The notes under the pieces were generated by a model that made no database searches, was not told the origin of the DNA, and saw nothing but the letters and a program-made list of their open reading frames with translations. A stretch of 64,000 bases of DNA from Luteibacter rhizovicinus (GTDB lineage Bacteria; Pseudomonadota; Gammaproteobacteria; Xanthomonadales; Rhodanobacteraceae), in contig NZ_SMCS01000003.1 of NCBI RefSeq assembly GCF_004342265.1, positions 62,001 through 126,000 of the forward strand, read 5' to 3'. Each line of letters starts with the position of its first letter. Position 1 is the first letter of the stretch. Below are positions 52,482 through 62,710 of the stretch, piece after piece. The translations under genes were made by a program, and so were the position numbers.

Positions 52482-53960
52482 TCAGGCGCTACGGCGTTCC
52501 GTTTTCGCGGCATCCGAACGCTGGGTTTCCTGCTGTGCGAGGTAGCCGGCTTCGACACCCGTCACGTACTCGCCCGAGAAGCACGAGGTATCGAAGTGCT
52601 TCAGATCTTCGTTGCCGTCACTGACGGCCCAGATCAAATCTTCGAGGTCCTGATAGACCAGCCAGTCGGCGCCAAGCTCCGTCTCGACTTCCTTCACCGT
52701 ACGGCCGGCAGCGATCAGTTCCGCCGTCGCGGGCATGTCGATGCCGTAGACGTTCGGATAGCGCACCGGCGGCGCGGCCGAAGCGAAGTAGACGTTCTTC
52801 GCACCCGCGTCGCGGGCCATCTGGATGATCTGCTTGGACGTCGTGCCGCGAACGATCGAATCGTCGACCAGCAGGACGTTCTTCTTGCGGAATTCCAGCT
52901 CGATGGTGTTGAGCTTGCGACGCACCGATTTCACGCGCTCGCCCTGCCCCGGCATGATGAAGGTACGGCCGATGTAGTGATTCTTGACCAGCCCTTCGCG
53001 CATCGGAACACCAAGCGCCTGCGCCAGCGAACTGGCCGCTGTGCGCGAGGTATCCGGGATGGGGATGACCGCGTCGATACCGTGGTCCGGACCGCGCTCG
53101 CGAAGGATCTTCTCGGCGAGCTTCTCGCCCATGCGCAGGCGTGCCTTGTACACCGACACGTCTTCCATCATCGAGTCGGGACGCGCGAGGTACACGTATT
53201 CGAAGATGCACGGTGCATGCACCGCATCCGGCGCGCAACGCTGGGCATGCAACTGGCCACCGTCCGTGATGATGACGGCTTCGCCCGGCTCCACGTCGCG
53301 CACGCGCTTGAAGCCAAGGACGTCCAGCGCGACGGATTCGGAGGCCACCGCGTATTCGCGGCCGCCTACCGTCTCGCGCTCGCCGAGCACCAGCGGACGG
53401 ATGCCGTTCGGATCGCGGAACGCCACCAGGCCGTAGCCGAGGATGAGCGCCAGGCAGGCATAGCCGCCACGCGCACGGGCGTGCACGGCGGATACCGCCT
53501 TGAAGACGTGTTCGGCCGTCAGGTTTCCGCGGTCTTCCAACTGCAGTTCGTGCGCGAGCACGTTCAGCAGGACCTCGGAATCGGAGTCGGTGTCGATGTG
53601 GCGACGATCGTCCTCGAACATTTCCTTGCGCAGCACTTCGGTGTTCACGAGGTTACCGTTGTGCGCGAAGGCAATGCCGTAAGGCGAGTTCACGTAGAAA
53701 GGCTGCGCTTCTTCCATGTCGGTCGAACCGGCGGTCGGGTAGCGGCAATGACCGATGCCGATGCGACCGTGCAGCTTGGAAACGCCACTCTGGTTGAATA
53801 CGTCGCGGACAAGTCCGTTGCCCTTGTGCAGGCGCAGACGCGCGCCGTCCACCGTGGCAATGCCGGCGGCATCCTGCCCGCGATGTTGCAGGACGGTCAG
53901 GCCGTCATACAGGGCCGATGCCACCTCGGTGGTACCGACGATGCCGATGATTCCGCACAT
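52482..53960 (-). CDS. purF: Amidophosphoribosyltransferase
   Basis: A 492-aa committed enzyme of purine synthesis, converting PRPP and glutamine to phosphoribosylamine. The N-terminal nucleophile begins MCGIIGIVG (Cys2 after Met removal). The PRPP-binding loop [20 protein letters not shown] is intact, and a [11 protein letters not shown]-like segment is visible. An AGGAAGG site precedes the ATG. It follows cvpA by 13 bp. Confidence 0.97.
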   Translation of the reverse strand: MCGIIGIVGTTEVASALYDGLTVLQHRGQDAAGIATVDGARLRLHKGNGLVRDVFNQSGVSKLHGRIGIGHCRYPTAGSTDMEEAQPFYVNSPYGIAFAHNGNLVNTEVLRKEMFEDDRRHIDTDSDSEVLLNVLAHELQLEDRGNLTAEHVFKAVSAVHARARGGYACLALILGYGLVAFRDPNGIRPLVLGERETVGGREYAVASESVALDVLGFKRVRDVEPGEAVIITDGGQLHAQRCAPDAVHAPCIFEYVYLARPDSMMEDVSVYKARLRMGEKLAEKILRERGPDHGIDAVIPIPDTSRTAASSLAQALGVPMREGLVKNHYIGRTFIMPGQGERVKSVRRKLNTIELEFRKKNVLLVDDSIVRGTTSKQIIQMARDAGAKNVYFASAAPPVRYPNVYGIDMPATAELIAAGRTVKEVETELGADWLVYQDLEDLIWAVSDGNEDLKHFDTSCFSGEYVTGVEAGYLAQQETQRSDAAKTERRSA

Positions 53961-53973
53961 GGGACTTGCCTTC

Positions 53974-54567
53974 CTACTGATGAGCCGCCGTGGACGCGGC
54001 GGCAGGGTGAAGATGATCGATCGTGTCCTGCTGCGGCAACGACGGCACCGACAGCTTGGGAATATGGTCCAGCACGTCGGGCAGGTGGAAATTCCCGCGT
54101 ACCGACGCTGGTAATTCTGAGCCGAGCCAGTCGGCTACGCCGCGAAATTGCGGCAACATCTGCGAATCGCGTACCCAGGAATCGCCGGCGATCGGCGTGA
54201 ATCCCATCAGGAATACGCCCAGCGACACGATCAGCACGCCGCGGGCAAAGCCAAACACCATGCCCAGCAGGCGGTCGGTGCCGCCAAGTCCCGTACCCGC
54301 CACCAGTCGCCCGATCACGAAACGCACCAGCGCACCCAGGATCAGTACCGCCACGAAGCACATGCCGTACCCGAGAAGCATCCGCGCCGAAGGCTGCGGG
54401 ATGCTGTGTTCGAAATACCCGGCCACCGAAGGCCCGAACGTCCAGCAGATCCAGAAAGCCATCGCCCAGATCACCAGCGACAACACCTCGGAAATGAGGC
54501 CGCGCCATAGCCCCATCAAGACCGACAAGCCAAGGATCGTGAGAATGGTGTAGTCGAGCCAGTTCAC
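53974..54567 (-). CDS. cvpA: CvpA family inner-membrane protein
   Basis: A 197-aa protein with four hydrophobic helices ([78 protein letters not shown]). CvpA is needed for colicin V secretion in E. coli and for envelope stress resistance. Conserved neighbour of purF. Confidence 0.92.
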   Translation of the reverse strand: MNWLDYTILTILGLSVLMGLWRGLISEVLSLVIWAMAFWICWTFGPSVAGYFEHSIPQPSARMLLGYGMCFVAVLILGALVRFVIGRLVAGTGLGGTDRLLGMVFGFARGVLIVSLGVFLMGFTPIAGDSWVRDSQMLPQFRGVADWLGSELPASVRGNFHLPDVLDHIPKLSVPSLPQQDTIDHLHPAAASTAAHQ

Positions 54568-54627
54568 TCAGGCGTTCCATGGCGGGGGCGGAGAGGCATG
54601 GGAATCGAAGCGCAGTGGCCGCCCGCC

Positions 54628-55680
54628 TTACGGGGCGGTGACCACGACGCCGTCGATGCCGAGCTTGGCTTTCACCTGCTCCTTGAGGCGTACCGCGTCG
54701 TCCCGCTGCGTCTGCGGCCCGGCGCGTACGCGCCAGAGCTTCGCGCCGCTGCTGCTGGACACGGTGTCCACATAACCCGCGATACCCGCGGCGCGTACTT
54801 TGTCGCGCAGGCGCGTGGCTTCCACTTCGCTGCTGACGGCGGCAAGCTGAACGGCGAACCCGCCCGCATGCGGCGCGCTGGCAGCGGCCGGTGCGGGAGA
54901 CGCCCCTGCCGGGGCGGCGGCGACCGGAGCCGGCGCACGCGGCGCGACATCCGCCTGCTGGCTGCTGGAACCTGCCGACAGCGAGGCCGGCACGCCCGGA
55001 ACCGACGAAGTGATCTTGAGACGGGCCGCTTCGGCGGCCGTACGGCTTTCGAACGGCCCAGCCGTGACGCGGGTCAGCGCCTTGCCGGCCTGCGTCGTGG
55101 CGCTGGCGGTGACGGGATAACCGAGCCCACGGACTTTCGACACCAGGGCATCCGCCTTGGCGTGATCCGCATAGGCGCTGAGGTTGATCGTATAGCTACC
55201 GCGTGCGGCCGTGCCGGCGGGTTCGGCCGGTGCGACAGGCGTCGCTGCCACCGGCGCGGCCGGCTTCACCGGAGCGGTCGCGACGGGCGTAACCGGCTTC
55301 GGCGCCGGCGTGCTGCGGGCCGATGCGGGCTTCGGCTGCGGCTGGTTGGCGAAATCTTCCGGCAGGGCATCGGCCGGCTTGCGCGAAGCGATGTTGACCG
55401 AGGCGAGCTTGTCGCCCGCCGGAGCGGCGGCAATGGGAGCCTGGGGAACCGGGCCATTGGCCACCTGGGCACCCGCCACGGAGGCAGGGGCGCCATTCGG
55501 CGCGACATCGAGCGTCCGCGTCTGCAGTTCGCGATCCGGCGCCGGAGGAATTTCCAGGCTGACGGTCTGGTCGGCATCCGTTTTGGGCGGCGCGCTGGAG
55601 AAGATCATCGGCAAGAACAGGACCGCCAGAGCGATCAGGACGGCGGCACCCAGCAGACGTGTTTTCAATGAAGGCTCCAT
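54628..55680 (-). CDS. SPOR-domain membrane protein, DedD-like
   Basis: A 350-aa protein with an N-terminal membrane helix (LLGAAVLIALAVLFLPMIF), a Pro/Ala-rich linker and two SPOR domains: about residues 160-235 (SYTINLSAYADHAKADALVS) and 275-350 (GGFAVQLAAVSSEVEATRLR). SPOR domains bind denuded peptidoglycan at the septum. E. coli DedD has one; two tandem copies are less usual. It lies between folC and cvpA, the standard dedD position. Confidence 0.88.
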   Translation of the reverse strand: MEPSLKTRLLGAAVLIALAVLFLPMIFSSAPPKTDADQTVSLEIPPAPDRELQTRTLDVAPNGAPASVAGAQVANGPVPQAPIAAAPAGDKLASVNIASRKPADALPEDFANQPQPKPASARSTPAPKPVTPVATAPVKPAAPVAATPVAPAEPAGTAARGSYTINLSAYADHAKADALVSKVRGLGYPVTASATTQAGKALTRVTAGPFESRTAAEAARLKITSSVPGVPASLSAGSSSQQADVAPRAPAPVAAAPAGASPAPAAASAPHAGGFAVQLAAVSSEVEATRLRDKVRAAGIAGYVDTVSSSSGAKLWRVRAGPQTQRDDAVRLKEQVKAKLGIDGVVVTAP

Positions 55681-55755
55681 ACGGCTGACGCTTAGCGTAT
55701 CGCCGCGATTATACCCGGCATCGGGCACCCACCGCCTGCGTGGCGACGGGGACGT

Positions 55756-57030
55756 TCACATAGCCAGGGATAAACCGACCGAGGCTACGAAGAAAGAACC
55801 GAAGATCAGGATCGTATCGTCCGCCGCCGCGTCTTCCCGCGCCGCGCGTATCGCCGAGGCGACATCGTCGAACGACGCGTGATGGGCACCCGGCAGGGTT
55901 TCCTGAAGGAAGGTCGTCACGGCACCCGCGGTCAGGCCGCGCTTCGTGCTTCCGTCCAGCCCGGCGAGATACCAGCCATCCACCCGCTGACCGAGGGCAC
56001 CGACGACACCCGCCACATCCTTGTCGGCAAGCGCGCCAAAGACCGCGAGCACGCGACCGCCCTGCCCGCGCGGCTGGGCGTCGAGCCAGTCCGCCAGCGC
56101 ACGGGCCGCTTGCGGGTTGTGCGCGACATCCACCACTTCGCGCGGTGCGGAACGCGTCTGCTGCAGGCGGGCCGGAACGTGCACCGCGCGCAGGCCCACC
56201 GCCAGCGCGTCGACGCCGACTGGCAGGCGATCGCGCAGCGCATGCAGAACGGCTAGGGCCGTCGCTGCGTTGTCGTGCTGACACGGCGCGTCGAGCGCCG
56301 GGTCCGGCAGCTCGAACGACGTACCGTCGCGATGGGTCCAGCGCCAGCCATCGACGCCGCGCTCCACCGTGAAATCGATGCCTGCCCGCTCGGTCGCCGC
56401 ACCAATCGCATTCAGTGCGTTGATCAGACCCGCGGGCGGATTCGCCTCGCCCACGATGGCGGGACGATCCACCCGGGCGATACCTGCCTTTTCATAGCCG
56501 ATGCTGTCGCGGTCGGAACCCAGCAAGTCCTGGTGATCGAGATCGACGGTCGTGATCGCCACCGCATCCGCGGCCACGATGTTGACCGCGTCCAGACGCC
56601 CGCCGAGACCGACTTCCAGAATCGCGACATCCAGATCGGCGCGTACGAGCAGATCCAGCGCCGCCAGCGTGCCGAACTCGAAATAGGTCTGCGGAATCTC
56701 ACCGCGCGCTTCTTCGATACGCTCGAACGAAGCCACGAGATCGTCATCGGCGGCGTCGATGCCGTCGATGCGTATGCGTTCGTTATAGGCGAGCAGGTGC
56801 GGCGAGGTGTAACAGCCGGTGCGATAGCCCGCCGCACGAAGCATGGCCTCCAGCAAAGCGACCGTCGATCCCTTGCCGTTCGTGCCGCCCACCGTAATGG
56901 TGACGGGCGCGGGCTGGCCGCCGCCCATGCGTTGCCACACTTTACTTACCCGTTCGAGACCGAGTTCGATGGTGCGTGGATGCACGCCTTCCTGATAGGC
57001 AAGCCACTCAGTGAGGTTACGCGAGGTCAA
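55756..57030 (-). CDS. folC: Dihydrofolate synthase/folylpolyglutamate synthase
   Basis: A bifunctional ligase of about 424 aa. The nucleotide loop VTITVGGTNGKGSTVALLEA, the Mur-ligase type GCYTSPHLLAYNERI and VVDVAHNPQAARAL motifs are clear. The best start is TTG at 57030, overlapping the GNAT gene stop (TTGA). Confidence 0.95.
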   Translation of the reverse strand: MTSRNLTEWLAYQEGVHPRTIELGLERVSKVWQRMGGGQPAPVTITVGGTNGKGSTVALLEAMLRAAGYRTGCYTSPHLLAYNERIRIDGIDAADDDLVASFERIEEARGEIPQTYFEFGTLAALDLLVRADLDVAILEVGLGGRLDAVNIVAADAVAITTVDLDHQDLLGSDRDSIGYEKAGIARVDRPAIVGEANPPAGLINALNAIGAATERAGIDFTVERGVDGWRWTHRDGTSFELPDPALDAPCQHDNAATALAVLHALRDRLPVGVDALAVGLRAVHVPARLQQTRSAPREVVDVAHNPQAARALADWLDAQPRGQGGRVLAVFGALADKDVAGVVGALGQRVDGWYLAGLDGSTKRGLTAGAVTTFLQETLPGAHHASFDDVASAIRAAREDAAADDTILIFGSFFVASVGLSLAM

Positions 57031-57635
57031 CGAACGAGCTTCCGCATCCAGACGCCGAGACGATGCTTCACCGGCTCCACGCTGCCGATTTCCGGCCACG
57101 TCAGTTCGCACGTCATGTCCGTGCGCGGCTCGTAGCCGCGCTTCGTCCAGAACACCCCATTTCCGCGATATCCCGACGGGCGGCGCGGATCGTTCTCGTC
57201 GCGCTGCACGGAACAGAATGCCGTCCAGCGAAAATCGCCAACGGCGCGCGCATGCGCTTCGCGGGTATCGAAGAAGCGATGACCAATGCCGCGACCGCGC
57301 CATTCGGACAACACGACCGATTCGCCGAAATAGTACACATCGTCGACGGGAATGCCCTTGCGCTCGAAAGGCTGGTGGTACGAAGCCGCATCGTCGCGCA
57401 GGGGGATACCCGTGGATGCGCCGACGATCTCGTCGCCAACGCGCGCCAGAACGCAGATGCTGCGCGGAGACGCTGCGTAGTGGGACAGGTATTCGCGCTC
57501 ATAGTTGTCGTCACCCACGTACAGATACGGCCATTCGCGGAACACGGCGGTGCGCAGCGCGGCCACGCGATCGAGGTGGTTGAGCATCGCGGCACCCACG
57601 TAGGTTTCGATGCGAAAGTCGGTGGACTGGGACAT
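57027..57635 (-). CDS. GNAT-family N-acetyltransferase
   Basis: A 202-aa acetyltransferase. VVLSEWRGRGIGHRFFDTR is the acetyl-CoA loop (RGRGIG). A YYFGESVVL strand precedes it. The substrate is not predictable. Coupled by overlap to folC. Confidence 0.87.
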   Translation of the reverse strand: MSQSTDFRIETYVGAAMLNHLDRVAALRTAVFREWPYLYVGDDNYEREYLSHYAASPRSICVLARVGDEIVGASTGIPLRDDAASYHQPFERKGIPVDDVYYFGESVVLSEWRGRGIGHRFFDTREAHARAVGDFRWTAFCSVQRDENDPRRPSGYRGNGVFWTKRGYEPRTDMTCELTWPEIGSVEPVKHRLGVWMRKLVR

Positions 57636-57711
57636 GGGACGCTCGGAAAGCGGTGGGGAGATGCGAAGCTTAACGCGCGAAGCGCGCTTTAGCGCGCTGT
57701 ACATCAGAGTG

Positions 57712-57750
57712 CCTGACGGAGCGAGCTCGGTGGGAGCGCGCTCCGTCAGG
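57712..57750. repeat. Hairpin between acetyltransferase and P-ATPase
   Basis: Arms CCTGACGGAGCG and CGCTCCGTCAGG around a 15-nt loop; lies just beyond the ATPase stop, so it may help end that transcript. Part of a REP-like core (GGGAGCGCGC) is in the loop side. Confidence 0.5.
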
Positions 57751-57757
57751 AAGTGGA

Positions 57758-60082
57758 TCAGAGCTTTTCGCCCCGCAAACGCAACGCATTACCCACCACC
57801 GACACCGAACTCAGACTCATCGCCAGCGCGGCCACCATCGGCGACAGCGTGACGCCCCACAGCGGATACAGCACGCCCGCCGCCAGCGGCACGCCAATGG
57901 CGTTGTAGACGAAGGCAAAGAACAGGTTCTGCCGGATATTGGTCACGGTCGCCTGCGACAGACGACGCGCACGCACGATGCCCGCCAGATCGCCCTTCAA
58001 CAACGTGACCGATGCACTTTCGATGGCGATATCGCTGCCATTGCCCATCCCGATGCCGACATCGGCCAGCGCCAGCGCGGGTGCGTCGTTCACGCCGTCG
58101 CCCGCCATGGCCACCTTGCGCCCTTCTGCCTTCAGGGCCCGGATGATCGACGCTTTTTCCTCGGGAGACGCACCAGCGTGCACTTCGTCGACCGACAGAT
58201 TCGCCGCTACCGCCCGCGCGGTGGTTTCGCTGTCTCCGGTGAGCATCACCAGACGCAGGCCTGCTTCGCGCAGCGCATCGAGTGCGGGTGCCGCCGAAGG
58301 CTTCACCTTGTCGGCGAACGCAAGCAGACCGGCGAGACGTCCGTTCAACGCGAGGAACATCACCGTGGAGCCCCGCGCACGCAGCGACTCGGCCCGATCG
58401 CGCGCCGCGCCAGTATCGACACGCTCCTGCTCCATCAGTTTCAGATTGCCCAGGGCGACATCGGTGTCGTCGACCCGGCCAACAACACCACGACCCACCG
58501 CCACTTCGAACCCCGTGACGGTAGGAATGACTATGCCCTCGGCGTCGGCCGCCGCGATGACCGCCGCCGCAAGCGGATGCTCGCTGGGCCGCTCCACCGC
58601 CGCCGCGAAGGCCAGCACCGCCGCGCGTTCGCGACCATAGGTCTGCACTTCGGTCAGCGCTGGCTTTCCTTCCGTCAACGTACCGGTCTTGTCGAACACC
58701 AGCGTATCGACATCGCGCAATGTTTCGATCGCCGCCGCATCCCGGAACAGAACGCCCATCTGCGCACCACGGCCACTCGCGACCATGATCGACATCGGTG
58801 TCGCCAGTCCCAGCGCGCAGGGACAGGCAATGATCAGAACCGATACCGCCGCGACAAGCGCGTGGGCGAAACGCGGATCGGGACCGACCAGCCACCATGC
58901 CGCGAACGCGAGGACGGCCACCGCTACCACGGCGGGCACGAACCATGCCGCGACGCGATCGGCAATGCGTTGCAACGGTGCGCGCGAACGCTGCGCATCG
59001 GCAACAAGCGCCACGATGCGCGACAACATGGTGTCGCTACCGATGCGATCGACACGCATGGTCAGCGCGCCATGCTGGTTCAGCGTACCGCCGGTAACGC
59101 GGTCGCCATATCTCTTACTCACCGGCATGGGCTCGCCTGTGAGCATGGCTTCGTCGACATGGCTTTCACCCTCGACGACAACACCGTCCACCGGCACTTT
59201 CTCGCCGGGCCTTACGCGAAGCACATCGCCCACGGCGATATCTTCCAGCGCGACATCGTGCTCGCCGCCATCGTTGCCGATACGCCGTGCCGTCTTCGGC
59301 ACCAGACCGAGCAGCGCGCGCAATGCGGCTCCAGTGCGCCGCCGTGCGCGCAACTCGAGGAAATCGCCCAGCGACACCAGCGTGACGATCACCGCCGCCG
59401 ATTCGAAATAGACGGCCACACCACCGTGCTCGTCGTGCATGGCGGGCGGAAAGAGTCCGGGGAAAAGAAACGCGATCGCGCTATACGTCCACGCCACGCC
59501 CGTACCCAGGGCGATCAGCGTGTACATATTCGGCGACCACGGCCGCAACGAACGCCAGCCACGCGCGAAGAACGGCGCACCGCCCCAAAGCACAACGACG
59601 CTGGCGAGCACCGCCTCGATCCAGCCGGCGATCGCGTCGAACGGATGCGCGAGATGCCAGCCGAACAGATGCGGACCCATGGCAAGCAGGAACACAGGAA
59701 GCGTCAACGCCAGCAACCCGGCCATCCGCCGCCCCAGCGCCCGCACCTCGCTGTCATCGTCATCCGAGGACGGCATGGCCGGCTCCAGCGCCATGCCGCA
59801 TTTCGGGCAGGCACCGGGGCCGATCTGGCGGACTTCCGGATGCATGGGACACGTATAGATCGTGCCCGAGGGAGCCGCCGGTGCGGCCGACGCCTTCGGA
59901 TGCAGGAACGCATGAGGATCGGCGACGAAACGATCGTGGCAGCGCACGGCACAGAAATAGTATGTCTGCCCGTCGTGCTCGGCCCGATGCTTCGCCGTCT
60001 CCGGATCGACCGTCATCCCGCAAACCGGATCTTTCACTTCCACCGACGCGGAGGCGCTATGGGCGCAGTGCGTGGCGCTCAT
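57758..60082 (-). CDS. P1B-type heavy-metal (copper) transporting ATPase
   Basis: A 774-aa metal pump. The N-terminus carries a YHS domain ([20 protein letters not shown]) and a heavy-metal-binding domain ([20 protein letters not shown]), with no ferredoxin-like HMA domain. Core P-type motifs: CPC in the sixth helix, [21 protein letters not shown] and [11 protein letters not shown]. The CPC and YHS types are mostly copper or silver exporters. The ATG overlaps the regulator's stop (ATGA). Confidence 0.93.
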   Translation of the reverse strand: MSATHCAHSASASVEVKDPVCGMTVDPETAKHRAEHDGQTYYFCAVRCHDRFVADPHAFLHPKASAAPAAPSGTIYTCPMHPEVRQIGPGACPKCGMALEPAMPSSDDDDSEVRALGRRMAGLLALTLPVFLLAMGPHLFGWHLAHPFDAIAGWIEAVLASVVVLWGGAPFFARGWRSLRPWSPNMYTLIALGTGVAWTYSAIAFLFPGLFPPAMHDEHGGVAVYFESAAVIVTLVSLGDFLELRARRRTGAALRALLGLVPKTARRIGNDGGEHDVALEDIAVGDVLRVRPGEKVPVDGVVVEGESHVDEAMLTGEPMPVSKRYGDRVTGGTLNQHGALTMRVDRIGSDTMLSRIVALVADAQRSRAPLQRIADRVAAWFVPAVVAVAVLAFAAWWLVGPDPRFAHALVAAVSVLIIACPCALGLATPMSIMVASGRGAQMGVLFRDAAAIETLRDVDTLVFDKTGTLTEGKPALTEVQTYGRERAAVLAFAAAVERPSEHPLAAAVIAAADAEGIVIPTVTGFEVAVGRGVVGRVDDTDVALGNLKLMEQERVDTGAARDRAESLRARGSTVMFLALNGRLAGLLAFADKVKPSAAPALDALREAGLRLVMLTGDSETTARAVAANLSVDEVHAGASPEEKASIIRALKAEGRKVAMAGDGVNDAPALALADVGIGMGNGSDIAIESASVTLLKGDLAGIVRARRLSQATVTNIRQNLFFAFVYNAIGVPLAAGVLYPLWGVTLSPMVAALAMSLSSVSVVGNALRLRGEKL

Positions 60083-60498
60083 GCCCGTACGTCGGACAAC
60101 GCGCGAAGAATGGGACATTCCTCCGGCGCCCCATGCCCCGGACAGGCGTCGATCAGATCTGCCAGCCCGCCACGTACGCGCTGCAATTCGACGATGCGCG
60201 CGTCGATGGCATCGAGCCGGCTCTGCGCCCGCTCGCGTACGCCACTGACGCCTTCCGCCCGATCGGACGAAAGAGCCAGCAGTTCACGTATTTCATCAAG
60301 AGTAAAACCCAGGTCCTTGGCTCGCCGGATAAAACGCAGGCGCGCCACCGCACCAATGTCGTATTCCCGATAGCCCGACGCACGCCGGCGCGGCTCGGGA
60401 AGCAGTCCCTCGCGCTCGTAATAGCGGATGGTGTCGATGGCAACGCCCACGGTGCTGGCGATGCGCCCAATAGTCAGAGAGTTCGATGCGGTAGTCAT
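60079..60498 (-). CDS. MerR-family regulator, CueR/metal-sensing type
   Basis: A 139-aa MerR protein. The HTH ([20 protein letters not shown]) and a long dimerisation helix are followed by a cysteine pair in [12 protein letters not shown], likely the metal site. It should activate its own divergent-spacer promoter and hence the overlapping P-ATPase when metal binds. Confidence 0.88.
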   Translation of the reverse strand: MTTASNSLTIGRIASTVGVAIDTIRYYEREGLLPEPRRRASGYREYDIGAVARLRFIRRAKDLGFTLDEIRELLALSSDRAEGVSGVRERAQSRLDAIDARIVELQRVRGGLADLIDACPGHGAPEECPILRALSDVRA

Positions 60499-60504
60499 GG
60501 ATCA

Positions 60505-60536
60505 AGTCTAGACCATTGATCCAGGTCCAGAGTCAA
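60505..60536 (-). promoter_or_regulatory. MerR-type promoter with long spacer
   Basis: TTGACT (60531-60536) and TAGACT (60505-60510) separated by 20 bp, with the near-dyad TGGACC...GGTCTA in between, as expected for MerR-family control. The -10 box is only about 6 bp from the ATG, so the mRNA may be nearly leaderless. Confidence 0.6.
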
Positions 60537-60619
60537 GCGCGGCGTGACGTTATCTGTTGTCGGGCTCCCTTTACCTTGTCACCCGTATCTGAAACCGTGT
60601 CATTGCCCCCTTTACCCTG

Positions 60620-60838
60620 TCACTGCTCAGGATTGCGGATCGCCCGATAGAAGCGAGAAACCACGCACGCTTCCTCGCCATAGAGCTCGAAGGTCAGCGC
60701 CTTGGCGCACCCGAAAAAGTCGCCTGCCCCGAGGAAACGAAGACCAACCCCGAAGACATGCTCTCGGCTTGCATCACCGCATTGCTGGGCAGAGGTCAGA
60801 ACCAGACGGTCAGCCAGCCATGCGCTTCTAGCGTGTGC
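60620..60838 (-). pseudogene. 3' relic of an unknown protein
   Basis: An open frame of 73 codons with protein-like composition but no start codon. It ends ELYGEEACVVSRFYRAIRNP before the TGA at 60620. An in-frame TAA at 60839 separates it from more protein-like sequence upstream (about 60842-60970, ending SSKPPASVHLARFT). It reads as one or two decayed genes; family unknown. Confidence 0.35.
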
Positions 60839-61398
60839 TTATGTGAACCGCGCAAGGTGCACACTTGCCGGGGGCTTTGACGATATGAGCACCATGATCT
60901 TTGGCCACGACGCAGAACCTACCTTAAAAGGATGCTGGTATTCGGCGCTGTACCTTGCCTCATTTCATTAGGCACTAAATCTAGGTGCCGACGCTTAGTA
61001 AGGGTCGGCCGAGAATTACAAAAAAAGGTGCACTTTCTGTCTTAATATCTTGAAAGTAATAATCCTTATGCCTTTCTCTTAAAATCGCCCGCGACACCGC
61101 GATGGCGTTCTGAGTGCGACGCTGATCAGTGAAGAGAGCACGTGTATCTCGTGCGCCTAGGGGATGACGGAGCCCGTGAATACCTTGAACGAAGCGCCAC
61201 GGCTCATACGACTATGGCGTCGACGGTAGTGCCTGCAACGTCAGCCGTGTCCGCCGCGGGCCCATCCTCCATCAAACGCGCCTCCTCGCTATCGGCCGAC
61301 GCGCCGGCGCGGTGATAGCCGAGCGTGCTGACACACTGCAGCGGCCACTCTGAGCCATGGTCTCGGCCAGCGGCACATCGGCTATCCGGCCTGGGTGA

Positions 61399-61602
61399 CG
61401 AAGCCCGAACGTAAACTGTGCCCGCCGCCATCCGCTGTCAATCCGGTCGGGTGACGACGGCGCGGTCCTGGACCTCTATCCATGCTGGGTCTTTCGTATC
61501 GCCCAATGGGGCGGCGCCGTGGACCGTAAGGGCTTTGAGGAAGCCTGGATCGTAGGCCCGGATATCCTGAGCGACGTCACGAAGGTGCAGGAAGTCGCTT
61601 GA
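61399..61602 (+). pseudogene. 3' relic of an unknown protein upstream of the RHS gene
   Basis: An open frame of 67 codons without an obvious start, ending with natural-looking sequence VDRKGFEEAWIVGPDILSD and a TGA at 61600. It could be the remaining tail of a gene displaced by insertion of the RHS module. Function not recognised. Confidence 0.3.
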
Positions 61603-61679
61603 CGCCTCCGCCTATTATTGGTTGCATCGCGGCGACACGCCCGCAATGGCGGACCGGGTAATGGACAGGGGATCAACGG

Positions 61680-62612
61680 ATGGTTATCAGTCGAGCAGCA
61701 GTCGTCGCCGGTTGCGTGATATCGCTTTGGGTCAGTGAGTTCGCTCACGCTCAGCAAAACAGCACCGTCACCTATTACTATACCGATCCCCAAGGCACTG
61801 TCTTGGCGGAAACCGATGCGCAAGGCAACATCATTACAACGTCCGACTACACGCCATACGGAACGATCGCATCAGGTACGTTACCCCATGGACCGGGATA
61901 CACGGGACATGTGGTTGATCCAGACACTAATCTTATCTACATGCAACAAAGATACTACGACGCTGCGACAGGGCGCTTCTCAAGTGTGGACCCTGTTTCG
62001 CCGACAGCGGCGAATATCTTTACCTTCAATCGGTATGGCTATGCCAATGACAATCCCGTTCGATATGTCGATCCCGATGGACGTACCTGTACGCAAGCCG
62101 ATAAAACCTACACGTGTCAGATTGACCAAGTCGTCACGCCGGTGAATGGAAGGAATGTAACCCGAAACGCCACGGCGGAAGACCATAAAACCTATGCAGG
62201 AGTGGAAAAGGCACTGACGACGGCGGTCAACGCGGCAGCTAGTTCGGGAAAGACCCAGGTTATATCGTTTCAGAGTGGGGGCAAGGCTTATTCATTTTCT
62301 ATTTCAGGCACTTCGATTGCCCAAAATTTAGGAAGGCGCGTCATCAGCGTCGATCCCTCCGAATCTGGAGCTATGTATACACAGCGAAACACGACCCATG
62401 TTGAACAGGCTGGCTTACAGCCCGGTCGCACCATCTATGGAGATGCAGAAAGGACGCAAGAGGTTGAGTTTTTACACGAGGGAATCCACCAGAGTCGCGA
62501 CGAATGGAAAGCCCTTGGAATATCCGGATCATGGCAAATGAACAAAGATCAAGACTCTCATCAAGGTGCTTATAACGATGCAGCGGATTCCTTTTTGGAA
62601 CCTAGTCAATGA
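61680..62612 (+). CDS. Short secreted RHS-core protein with HExxH C-terminal domain
   Basis: A 310-aa protein with AGGGG upstream of its ATG. Residues 1-24 form a Sec signal peptide (ends FAHA). Residues 31-135 are an RHS repeat-associated core (YYYTDPQGTVLAETDAQGN; QQRYYDAATGRF; NRYGYANDNPVRYVDPDG), normally found at the end of very long RHS toxins. After DPDG, the variable C-terminal domain has a zincin-like HEGIH (266-270) and further His294, suggesting a metallopeptidase toxin. The usual long RHS shell is absent. A candidate immunity gene follows. Confidence 0.75.
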   Translation: MVISRAAVVAGCVISLWVSEFAHAQQNSTVTYYYTDPQGTVLAETDAQGNIITTSDYTPYGTIASGTLPHGPGYTGHVVDPDTNLIYMQQRYYDAATGRFSSVDPVSPTAANIFTFNRYGYANDNPVRYVDPDGRTCTQADKTYTCQIDQVVTPVNGRNVTRNATAEDHKTYAGVEKALTTAVNAAASSGKTQVISFQSGGKAYSFSISGTSIAQNLGRRVISVDPSESGAMYTQRNTTHVEQAGLQPGRTIYGDAERTQEVEFLHEGIHQSRDEWKALGISGSWQMNKDQDSHQGAYNDAADSFLEPSQ

Positions 62613-62710
62613 CTGTCGAGTCGATAATCCTGACGATGGACAGCGCATCTACGAATTGACTCTCTAAAGTCGCTCGCGTAGGAACTCGGCTCAACGACAG
62701 GAAACCATCC

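Larger units (their letters stand above)
60540..61679. other. Degenerate gene-poor region of an accessory island
   Basis: About 1.1 kb without an intact gene. It contains a direct repeat CCCTTTACC(T/C)TGTCAC at about 60567 and 60608, two apparent gene relics listed separately, an AT-rich stretch at 60.96-61.10 kb, and short frames at 61.2-61.4 kb with no recognisable content. Composition differs from the flanking core genome. Confidence 0.6.

Noticed and set aside
57660-57757. Small RNA gene between the acetyltransferase and the P-ATPase
   Set aside because: Only a simple hairpin and REP-like core are visible; no promoter with separate terminator.
61204-61431. A 75-aa minus-strand frame in the island
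   Set aside because: No ribosome site, no family resemblance, and composition like random GC-rich sequence.
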